64,000 nt of DNA from Streptomyces malaysiensis subsp. samsunensis (lineage in GTDB: Bacteria > Actinomycetota > Actinomycetes > Streptomycetales > Streptomycetaceae). Below the pieces are notes generated by a model that was given only the letters and a program-made list of their open reading frames with translations, was not told where the DNA came from and did no database searches. A program made the position numbers and the translations under genes. The stretch lies in assembly GCF_024519315.1 (NCBI RefSeq), contig NZ_JANIIC010000016.1, positions 93,442-157,441 of the forward strand, written 5' to 3'. How positions within the stretch are numbered: position 1 is the first letter of the stretch; each line of letters opens with the position of its first letter. Positions 57,685-64,000 of this stretch are shown here, in pieces.

Positions 57685-58820
57685 CCCGCACCGAATCCCC
57701 GGACATCGCGCACATCGCGCGCCCGTACCTCTACGGCGGCGAGGAGGCCGCCATCGCCTCGGCGTTGAGCGCAGGGCAGTACAACCACGGCGCGCTCACG
57801 GAAGAGTTCGAGCAGCGCATCGCAGCCTTCCTCGGCGTTCCGGACGTCGTCGCGGTTGCCTCGGGCACGGCCGCCCTCCACGTCGCCCTGCTCGCCGCTG
57901 GCGTCGGCCCCGGGCACGAAGTGCTCGTTCCGTCATTCACGTTCTGCGCGACCGTTCAGGCAATCGTCGCGACGGGGGCCCGGCCGCGGTTCATCGAGGT
58001 CGACCCCGGCACGTGCTGCGTCGAGGCCGCCGAGGTCCTGGGCGCCCTCACGCCGGACACCCGCGCTGTGATGCCGGTCCTCTACGGGGGCCGGGCCGTC
58101 GACCTCGCCCCGGCCCGGCCCGCCCTGGACGAGCAGGGCGTGACCGTGGTCGAGGACGCGGCGCAGGCGTTCGGCTCCTGGCAGCAGGAGCGCCGGGTCG
58201 GCGCGACCGGCGAAGTGACGTGCTTCTCCTTTGGCCCGGTCAAGAACCTCACGTGCGGGCTCGGCGGCGCGATCGTGCCCCGCACGCCGATGGAGGCCGA
58301 CACCTACCGACAGCTCCGCGGTCTCGGCATCATCGAGTCTGCGGCCCGCCGGGCGGAGACGACGACGTACACGGTTGACGGCTTCGGGATGCGCGTGCAG
58401 ATGTCGCCGCTCAACGCCGCGGTGGGCCTCGTGCAACTCGACCACTTCGCGGAGGCGGAGACCCGGCGCCGCGCGCTGTGGCGCGCCTACGCCGCTGCCC
58501 TCGATGGGGTCGGCGGCGTCGTCCTGGTCGACGCCGACGTTGAACACACCGTGCCGCCGATGTGCGCCGTCCGCGTCCTCGACGGCCGACGCGATGAGGT
58601 GTTCCGCGCGCTACGGAAGCGCGGCATCGGTGTTGGCGTGCACTACCCGCCGAACCACACGCAGCCGGCCTTCGCCCAGTGGCACCGGCCGCTGCCGCTC
58701 ACCGAGCGCCTTGGCCGGGAGGTCATGACGTTGCCGTTCCACCAGCACCTCACGGAGGCGGACGCTCGGCACGCCGCCGACGAGCTCCGGCAGGTCCTCG
58801 CGGCGGGGGCCGGCCGATGA
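57681..58820 (+). CDS. DegT/DnrJ/EryC1/StrS aminotransferase
   Basis: A 379-residue PLP enzyme. Catalytic Lys188 in SFGPVKNLTCGLGGA and Asp159 in VVEDAAQAFG are in place, with GTAALHVALLAAGVGPGHEV at the PLP phosphate site. It should turn the 4-keto sugar from the dehydratase into a 4-amino-4,6-dideoxy sugar. ATG 57681 overlaps the ATP-grasp stop (ATGA), and the phosphatase start overlaps its stop in the same way. Confidence 0.9.
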   Translation: MTRTESPDIAHIARPYLYGGEEAAIASALSAGQYNHGALTEEFEQRIAAFLGVPDVVAVASGTAALHVALLAAGVGPGHEVLVPSFTFCATVQAIVATGARPRFIEVDPGTCCVEAAEVLGALTPDTRAVMPVLYGGRAVDLAPARPALDEQGVTVVEDAAQAFGSWQQERRVGATGEVTCFSFGPVKNLTCGLGGAIVPRTPMEADTYRQLRGLGIIESAARRAETTTYTVDGFGMRVQMSPLNAAVGLVQLDHFAEAETRRRALWRAYAAALDGVGGVVLVDADVEHTVPPMCAVRVLDGRRDEVFRALRKRGIGVGVHYPPNHTQPAFAQWHRPLPLTERLGREVMTLPFHQHLTEADARHAADELRQVLAAGAGR

Positions 58821-59269
58821 GCGCCGCCCGGCCGATGAGCGCCGCCCGGCCGCGGCGGCTGCTCACGGTGTGCCTCGGGAACCACTGCCGCTCACCGCTC
58901 GCCGCGCTCATCCTCGCCGAGCTCGGTGGTCCCGCCGTTGACGTGCGGTCGGCCGGCACCCGGGACAAGTGGGTCGGGAAGCCCGCGCACGGGCAGATGG
59001 TGACCGCCGCGGCGGCGGCTGGCTACGACCTCACCGCCCACCGCGGCGTGCACCTCACCCCCGGCCTACTGGACTGGGCGGACACCGTCCTCGCCATGGA
59101 CGGTGCCAACCTCACCGCCCTCCGCACCCTGGCCGACGAGGCGACCGCGCCGAAGCTCGGCCTCTACCTCGGAGACCGGGACGTCCCCGACCCCTGGGAC
59201 AAGGAGCCGGAGGTCTTCGCCAACGTCGTCCGACTCATCGAGGGCGGCGCCCCTCGGCACCTCCCGTAG
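58817..59269 (+). CDS. Low-molecular-weight protein tyrosine phosphatase
   Basis: A 150-residue phosphatase. The P-loop CLGNHCRS (Cys19, Arg25) is the CX5R motif, and the acid DPW is in VPDPWDKEPEVF. An 18-bp direct duplication gives two possible starts, ATG 58817 (overlapping the DegT stop) and ATG 58835, adding MSAARP. In polysaccharide loci such phosphatases (Wzb-like) reset tyrosine kinases; it may instead act on sugar phosphates. Confidence 0.87.
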   Translation: MSAARPMSAARPRRLLTVCLGNHCRSPLAALILAELGGPAVDVRSAGTRDKWVGKPAHGQMVTAAAAAGYDLTAHRGVHLTPGLLDWADTVLAMDGANLTALRTLADEATAPKLGLYLGDRDVPDPWDKEPEVFANVVRLIEGGAPRHLP

Positions 59270-59285
59270 ACCCGGCCCCGGCCAG

Positions 59286-60467
59286 TCACCCGCCGGACGC
59301 GGCGGACAGGATCACGTCCACGAGCCTGTCCGCCGCATCCGGCCGTCCGTGTGCCCGGGCCGCCTCCGCCATCCCGACGCGCCGCGCCGGGTCGGTCAGG
59401 AGCGGTCCGAGGGCGTTCTGCAGCCGGTCCGCGGTGACGTCGCCGGTGAGCGCGACGGCGGCGCCGGTGTCCTCGAGGTGCCGGGCGTTGTGCGCCTGCT
59501 CATTCCCCGCCGAGGAGGCGAGCGGCACAAAGATCGCGGGCTTGCCGAGGGCGGTGAGCTCGGCGAGGGTGCCGGCGCCGCTGCGGGAGACCACGACGTC
59601 GGCGAGCGCCAGGACGTCAGGGAGTTCCGGGCCAACGAACCCGGTGAGGTAGTACCGGCCGGTGAGGTGCGGCGGGAGACCGGCCGCGGTCGTGCGCAGG
59701 GCCTCGACGTTCGTCGGCCCGCACTGGTGAATGATGTTGGCCCGTTCCAGGAGCCACGGGAGGGCGTCCCGCACGACGGTGTTGATCTGTTGCGCGCCCT
59801 GGGCGCCGCCGGTGACGTAGAGCGTTGGGAGCCGCCGGTCGAAGCCGACCAACCCGAGCCCGGCGATCGCCTTCTCCGCGTGGCCGGCCAACATTTCCGG
59901 GCGGACCGGGTTCCCGGTGACGACGGCCGCGGACCGTACGGCCTCTGGGAGGAGGGGGAGCGTCGACTCCGACGACACGGCGATCCGCGCCGCCGAACCG
60001 GCCAGCTTCCTGTTCGCCAGACCGAGCCGCACGGTCTGCTCATGCAGCACCAGCGGACGCTTGCACATCCGCGCCGCCAGCCCGGCCGGGACGGCGACGT
60101 ACCCGCCGGTCGCGAGGACGACGTCCGGCCGGAAGTCCGACACGATCTTGCGGGCCTGAGCGACACCGAGCGGTACCCGCGCCATGTCCTTGACATTCGC
60201 CGGGCTGATCATCTTGAGCGGGTTCGCGGACCGGCGGATCTTGCCCGTCGCGACCGTTTTGAAGGCGATGCCCTCGGCCGGGGCGACGCGTGCCTCCAGC
60301 CCGTCAGGCGTGCCGATCCAGAGGACATCGAGCGCGCGGCCCTCGGCTGCCAGCCGGGCCTGCAACGCCCGAACCGCAGTCAAGGCAGGGTAGGTGTGGC
60401 CGCCGGTACCTCCGCCCGTGACGATGAGGCGGAAGGTACTCGACAGACGGGAAGCAGGTTCGTTCAC
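59286..60467 (-). CDS. MurG-like glycosyltransferase
   Basis: A 393-residue GT-B enzyme of the MurG family. The N-terminal loop is GGGTGGHTYPALT and the donor-binding domain has YVTGGAQGAQQINTVVRDAL, VVVSRSGAGTLAELTALGKP and PLASSAGNEQAHNARHL. It should transfer an activated (amino)sugar from an NDP-sugar to a lipid or secondary metabolite. Start GTG 60467 behind AGGGTGCGCGG. It is convergent with the sugar operon (17-bp gap) and completes the pathway; it is probably not the housekeeping murG, which lies in the division cluster. Confidence 0.85.
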   Translation of the reverse strand: MNEPASRLSSTFRLIVTGGGTGGHTYPALTAVRALQARLAAEGRALDVLWIGTPDGLEARVAPAEGIAFKTVATGKIRRSANPLKMISPANVKDMARVPLGVAQARKIVSDFRPDVVLATGGYVAVPAGLAARMCKRPLVLHEQTVRLGLANRKLAGSAARIAVSSESTLPLLPEAVRSAAVVTGNPVRPEMLAGHAEKAIAGLGLVGFDRRLPTLYVTGGAQGAQQINTVVRDALPWLLERANIIHQCGPTNVEALRTTAAGLPPHLTGRYYLTGFVGPELPDVLALADVVVSRSGAGTLAELTALGKPAIFVPLASSAGNEQAHNARHLEDTGAAVALTGDVTADRLQNALGPLLTDPARRVGMAEAARAHGRPDAADRLVDVILSAASGG

Positions 60468-60850
60468 CCCGCGCACCCTACTGGCTCGACCGCAGCCCGG
60501 AGGACGATTCCAGCCGCGCCCCGCCATCGGCGAGAGTGTGGCTATGGTCGAGCGCTGATCGACCGGAATCCTGGGGTTGGATTTCGGCGGTAACGATTCC
60601 TCGGCGGTGCCCCTTGGGGCGCCGCCGTTTTCGTATGCCTGGAATCGTCAATCCACTTCGGGAACGCGGCCCGCGCCACCCGCACCGTCTCCGCCGGGAC
60701 ATCCCCCGGCCCCTTCGGCTGCATAGACATCGACACCCACCCCATACGACAACGTCGGCTCCCAAGACCACAACCGGGTCTTGGGAGCCGACGTCACACA
60801 CGGGCCCGAATAAACCAACAGCGTCCGGACAACGCGCCGGGCCCGTCCGG
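60468..60850. other. Gap with one strong hairpin at the right edge of the insert
   Basis: No gene. At 60752-60794 ACGTCGGCTCCCAAGACC pairs perfectly (18 bp) with its complement around a 7-nt loop. It is upstream of the MurG-like gene in minus sense and downstream of the S-component gene, so it probably terminates the ECF operon at the junction. Confidence 0.6.
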
Positions 60851-61837
60851 TTACCTGTCCTCGAAGGCGACCGGGGCCTCGAAGGCCGCGCGGCGGGTGG
60901 CGCGGCGCAGGGCCTTGAGGATGGCGCCGCCGAGAGTGAGCGTGAGCACCATCGTGACCACGGCGCGTGGCAGGTCCCAGCCCAGCGAGGTGGCCAGGCA
61001 GTACGCCACGAAGCGGGCGAGGTTCTCGTCGAGCGGATCGCCCGGGACGTAGGAGATCCCCGAGGCCATGCCCTGCATCAGGGTCCAGCCCTGGAGGTTC
61101 ATGACCGTTCCGTAGGCCACGGACGCCACCGCCCCGTACCCGGCGAGCAGCAGCGTCTCCGCCCGGCCGCGCAGCCGGGCGGCGCCCGGCAGCAGCCCCG
61201 CGCCCATCGCCACCCAGCCCATGGCCAGCATCTGGAACGGCATCCACGGCCCCACCCCGCCGGTGAGCAGCGCGGACGCGAACATCGACACGGCGCCGAG
61301 GACGAAGCCGAAACCGGGGCCCAGCACCCGCCCCGACAGCACCATCAGAAAGAACATCGGCTCGATCCCGGCCGTCCCCGCGCCCAGCGGCCGCAGGGCC
61401 GCCCCCGCCGCCGCCAGTACCCCGAGCATCGCGACGGCCTTGGCGTCCAGACCGGTGTCCGCGATGGTCGCCACGACCACGGCCAGCAGCAGCGGAAGCA
61501 GCGCGGCGAACAGCCAGGGGGCGTCGGCGGCGTGGGTGGTGATCCCGGAGTCGCCCGGTGCGAAGAGCGGCCAGCCGAAGGCGACGGCACCGATGGCGGA
61601 GACGAGCACGAGCGCCGCCACCGAGCGCGGGCCGAGACGCACGGCACGGATGCGGCCACGGCCGCCGGGCGCCGTTGAGGTCGGTTTGCGTTGTGTCCGG
61701 GGTGTTGCGCCTTGTGCCTGGGGTGGTTCGGCCTGTGTCTGGGGCGGCTCGCTCTCGGCCCGGCGTGGTTCGCCCCCGGCCCGGCGTGGCTCGTTCTCCG
61801 TCCGGCGTGGCTTGTCGCTCAGGGGGCGCCCGGTCAC
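60851..61837 (-). CDS. ECF transporter S component, C-terminal tail replaced
   Basis: A 328-residue membrane protein from GTG 61837, overlapping the ATPase stop. After a charged repetitive N-terminus (PRRTENEPRRAGGEPRRAES), six or so helices follow (VAALVLVSAIGAVAFGW ... FLMVLSGRVLGPGFGFVLGA ... VVTMVLTLTLGGAILKAL), the S-component membrane core. At 60859 the original tail ends and reads only ...EAPVAFEDR before a stop created by the insert. All membrane helices are kept, so it is probably functional. Confidence 0.82.
   Translation of the reverse strand: MTGRPLSDKPRRTENEPRRAGGEPRRAESEPPQTQAEPPQAQGATPRTQRKPTSTAPGGRGRIRAVRLGPRSVAALVLVSAIGAVAFGWPLFAPGDSGITTHAADAPWLFAALLPLLLAVVVATIADTGLDAKAVAMLGVLAAAGAALRPLGAGTAGIEPMFFLMVLSGRVLGPGFGFVLGAVSMFASALLTGGVGPWMPFQMLAMGWVAMGAGLLPGAARLRGRAETLLLAGYGAVASVAYGTVMNLQGWTLMQGMASGISYVPGDPLDENLARFVAYCLATSLGWDLPRAVVTMVLTLTLGGAILKALRRATRRAAFEAPVAFEDR
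60859..61410. repeat. 552-bp direct repeat, right copy
   Basis: Partner of 53185-53736; together they bracket about 7.1 kb. Here it is joined to the N-terminal part of the gene. Confidence 0.88.
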
Positions 61838-63465
61838 GGCGCCTCCTCCAGCGCCTCGCGTACTTGCGGCACGGTCAGCCATGGCAGTGGCGCCAGGACC
61901 TTGGCCACCTGTGGGGCGAAGGCGGGGGAGGACACCACCACCTCGGCCGTGGGCCCGTCCGCGACCACCTCGCCCTCGGCCAGGATGACGACACGATGGG
62001 CGATCTCGGCCGCCAGCTCCACATCGTGGGTGGCCAGCACGATCGCATGGCCGTCCGCCGCCAGCCCACGCACCACCTCCACCAGGCGCGCCTTCGCCGC
62101 GTAGTCGAGCCCGCGCGTCGGCTCGTCGAGCAGCAGCAGCGGCGGGCGCGCGGTGAGGATGACGGACAGGGCCAGCGCCAGCCGCTGTCCCTCCGACAGA
62201 TCGCGCGGATGCGCGGTGTCCGCCACCTCCGCCACCTCCGGCAGCAGTCGGCCGACCAGCTCACGGCAGGTGCCGGGCGCCGCGGCCGCGTCCTGGTCGG
62301 CCGCCGCGCATTCGGCGGCGACCGTGTCCGCGTAGAGCAGATCGCGCGGCTCCTGCGGTACGAGGCCCACCTGGCGCAGCAGTTCGGCGGGGCGGGTGCG
62401 GTGCGGTACGACCCGGCTCGGGCCGACCCGTACCGACCCCGAGGCCGGTTCGTGCAGTCCGACCAGGCTCGCCAGCAGCGTGGACTTGCCCGCCCCGTTG
62501 CGTCCCATCAGCGCCACCGTCTCGCCCGGCCGCACCGACAGCTGCACCCCGCGCAACGCCTCCACCCGGCCGTGGCGGACCGAAAGCCGCGCCACCTCGG
62601 CCACCGGCTCGCCCGGCGGCGGATCGGCCACCGGCCGCGGGGCGAGCTGTGCGAGCCGTTCCCGCAGCGCGCCCGCCTTACGGCGTGCGTCCCGTATGGA
62701 CAACGGCACCGGCGACGGCCACCCCGCCAGCCCGCCCAGCGCCACCACGGGCGGCTGGACGGGCGACACCGGCAGCAGCTCGGCCGGTGCGCCGGTCAGC
62801 GGGGCGGCGTCGGGGGAGGGCAGCAGGATCATCTGGTCCGCGTACTGCGCCACCCGCTCCAGGCGGTGCTCGGCCATCAGCACGGTGGTGCCCAGGTCGT
62901 GCACCAGCCGCTGGAGGACCGCCAGCACCTCCTCGGCCGCGGCCGGGTCGAGCGCGGAGGTCGGCTCGTCCAGGACCAGGACGCGGGGGTGGGTGGTGAG
63001 CACCGAACCGATCGCCACGCGCTGCCGCTGCCCACCCGAGAGCGTGGCGATGGGACGGTCCCGCAGCTCGGCGAGGCCCAGCAGGTCAAGCGTCTCCTCG
63101 ACCCGGCGGCGCATGGTGTCCGGGGCGATGCCGAGGGACTCCATGCCGTAGGCCAGCTCGTCCTCGACGGTGTCGGTGACGAAGTGCGCGAGCGGATCCT
63201 GGCCCACGGTGCCGACGACGTCGGCCAGTTCACGCGGCTTGTGGGTACGGGTGTCCCGGCCCGCGACGGTGACGCGGCCGCGCAGGGTGCCGCCGGTGAA
63301 ATGCGGTACGAGACCGGAGACGGCGCCCAGGAGTGTCGACTTGCCGACCCCGGACGGCCCGACCAGCAGACACAGCTCCCCCTCGGGAACGGTCAGGTCC
63401 ACCCCCGCCAGGGCGGGCCGCGCCGCCCCTTCGTAGTGGACCGACACCTGCTCGAACCGGATCAC
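61834..63465 (-). CDS. Double-domain ECF ATPase (EcfA1A2-like)
   Basis: A 543-residue fusion of two ABC ATPases. Domain 1: Walker A VGPSGVGKSTLLG, signature LSGGQRQRVAI, Walker B VLVLDEPTSALD. Domain 2: MGRNGAGKSTLL, LSEGQRLALAL, LLLLDEPTRGLD. Each has its own Q-loop and H-loop (LATHDVELA). Such fusions energise ECF vitamin/metal importers in actinomycetes. Start GTG 63465 overlaps the upstream T-component stop; the S-component start overlaps its own stop (GTGA). Confidence 0.9.
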   Translation of the reverse strand: MIRFEQVSVHYEGAARPALAGVDLTVPEGELCLLVGPSGVGKSTLLGAVSGLVPHFTGGTLRGRVTVAGRDTRTHKPRELADVVGTVGQDPLAHFVTDTVEDELAYGMESLGIAPDTMRRRVEETLDLLGLAELRDRPIATLSGGQRQRVAIGSVLTTHPRVLVLDEPTSALDPAAAEEVLAVLQRLVHDLGTTVLMAEHRLERVAQYADQMILLPSPDAAPLTGAPAELLPVSPVQPPVVALGGLAGWPSPVPLSIRDARRKAGALRERLAQLAPRPVADPPPGEPVAEVARLSVRHGRVEALRGVQLSVRPGETVALMGRNGAGKSTLLASLVGLHEPASGSVRVGPSRVVPHRTRPAELLRQVGLVPQEPRDLLYADTVAAECAAADQDAAAAPGTCRELVGRLLPEVAEVADTAHPRDLSEGQRLALALSVILTARPPLLLLDEPTRGLDYAAKARLVEVVRGLAADGHAIVLATHDVELAAEIAHRVVILAEGEVVADGPTAEVVVSSPAFAPQVAKVLAPLPWLTVPQVREALEEAP

Positions 63466-64000
63466 TGCGTGGCCTCCTCGGGCCCCGCCTCGGCTCGCGC
63501 GCTCCCGCGCTCGCCACCGGGCGAGGTGTGTGCGGTGGGGTGGTTGTCGGGGTCATCCGCCGGGCGCGAGTCGGGCGGCGCATCGGAGCGCGGGCCGCAC
63601 CGCCGACCCCGCCCTCGGGCCGGTCCGGCAGGGGCTTCGTCCGCCGGAAGCGGTTCGCGGGACGTGGTCGGCTGCGGGTCGGGGTGCGGTTTCGTCGTCG
63701 TGTTGCCGGGCCGTGGGTGTGGGTCGGGGGCCGGTTGGGTCGGGCGGCGCTGGTTGCGCACTACCCGGGCCGGAGCGGCGGGGAGCTCGTTCGGCGGAGG
63801 TGGTTCGCGGGTCGGTGCCGAAGGCGAAAGCGGGGCCGGGGCCGCGAGGGACGGGAGGAGGCCCAGCAGGACTCCCGCCGCCGGCCACAACGGCAGGGTC
63901 GGGGCCGTGAGGGGGACGACGGACGGCTGGAGGGCCTGCGGGGCGGCGGTCGCCGCCCCGCACCCCGGGGCCGGGGGCGCCCCCCCCGGGCCCGCCCCCC
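63462..64000 (-). CDS. C-terminal part of ECF T component (EcfT/CbiQ-like)
   Basis: The frame is open to the right edge and ends at 63462, overlapping the ATPase start. The visible part has one hydrophobic helix (LPLWPAAGVLLGLLPSLAAP) and an unusual 120-residue Pro/Arg/Thr-rich tail ending EAGPEEATQ. Position between genes for an ATPase and S component predicts the membrane scaffold EcfT, but its diagnostic coupling motifs lie outside the window. Confidence 0.5.
   Translation of the reverse strand, partial: GAGPGGAPPAPGCGAATAAPQALQPSVVPLTAPTLPLWPAAGVLLGLLPSLAAPAPLSPSAPTREPPPPNELPAAPARVVRNQRRPTQPAPDPHPRPGNTTTKPHPDPQPTTSREPLPADEAPAGPARGRGRRCGPRSDAPPDSRPADDPDNHPTAHTSPGGERGSARAEAGPEEATQ

Noticed and set aside
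59286..60467. Housekeeping murG
   Set aside because: There are no division or cell-wall genes around it; its place in a sugar island points to a specialised transferase.

Overview
High G+C DNA, GTG/TTG starts, leaderless promoters, twin-arginine-like and Sec signal peptides, PopR/ClpP3/ClpP4 and a family of XRE regulators paired with small proteins identify a Streptomyces (or very close relative). No rRNA or tRNA gene was seen. Most of the first 29 kb and the 42-52 kb stretch look like ordinary chromosome; two accessory insertions stand out.

1-29.4 kb: a truncated secreted protein, a membrane-anchored Mrr-like nuclease, the clpP3-clpP4 operon with its activator popR, broken MASE1 and ricin-lectin remnants, hydrolase, lytic transglycosylase, DedA, DoxX, an FAD/NAD-binding protein, a PhoD-type phosphatase and a secreted HNH nuclease. 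A TMEM165/GDT1 manganese exporter follows, behind a yybP-ykoY (Mn2+) riboswitch. Then come 1.3 kb of G+C-rich low-complexity DNA, a HAD phosphatase, a peptidoglycan-binding protein, an MFS pump fused to a MarR-like domain, GNAT and small proteins. A short threonyl-tRNA synthetase lies behind what looks like a threonine leader-peptide attenuator. A complete class I P450 system (P450, 3Fe-4S ferredoxin, reductase), a two-component pair and an XRE regulator close this part.

29.66-42.06 kb: a 12.4-kb actinomycete integrative element (AICE). It encodes a serine integrase, a pSAM2-type Rep (with a 5' frameshift), a FtsK/TraSA-type DNA translocase, Spd-like small proteins, a KorSA-type GntR repressor and cargo. 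It is inserted inside a chromosomal antibiotic-biosynthesis-monooxygenase (ABM) gene: the 3' half is at 29461-29659 and the 5' half at 42060-42194. Just inside its right end the element carries a complete second ABM gene. The crossover site in that copy is altered at the two bases flanking the central GG, both by synonymous changes. The element therefore appears to replace the gene it breaks with a copy that is probably a poor integration target. This is the most unusual system in the window.

42.2-52.9 kb: alcohol dehydrogenase/AraC pair, broken DUF2000/AraC and HD-hydrolase genes, a GT87-PAP2 fusion, secreted Cu/Zn superoxide dismutase, and a CYP125-like P450 divergent from a FadA5-like steroid thiolase with a KstR-like operator between them, then a PAP2 phosphatase.

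53-64 kb: an ECF vitamin/metal transporter operon (EcfT, double-ATPase EcfA, S component, all on the minus strand). Its S-component gene has been split by about 7 kb of foreign DNA flanked by 552-bp direct repeats with no difference seen by eye, as a single crossover of a circle would give. The insert holds an XRE regulator with twin operators, a four-gene amino-sugar operon (NDP-sugar 4,6-dehydratase, ATP-grasp ligase, DegT/StrS aminotransferase, low-Mr phosphatase) and a convergent MurG-like glycosyltransferase.
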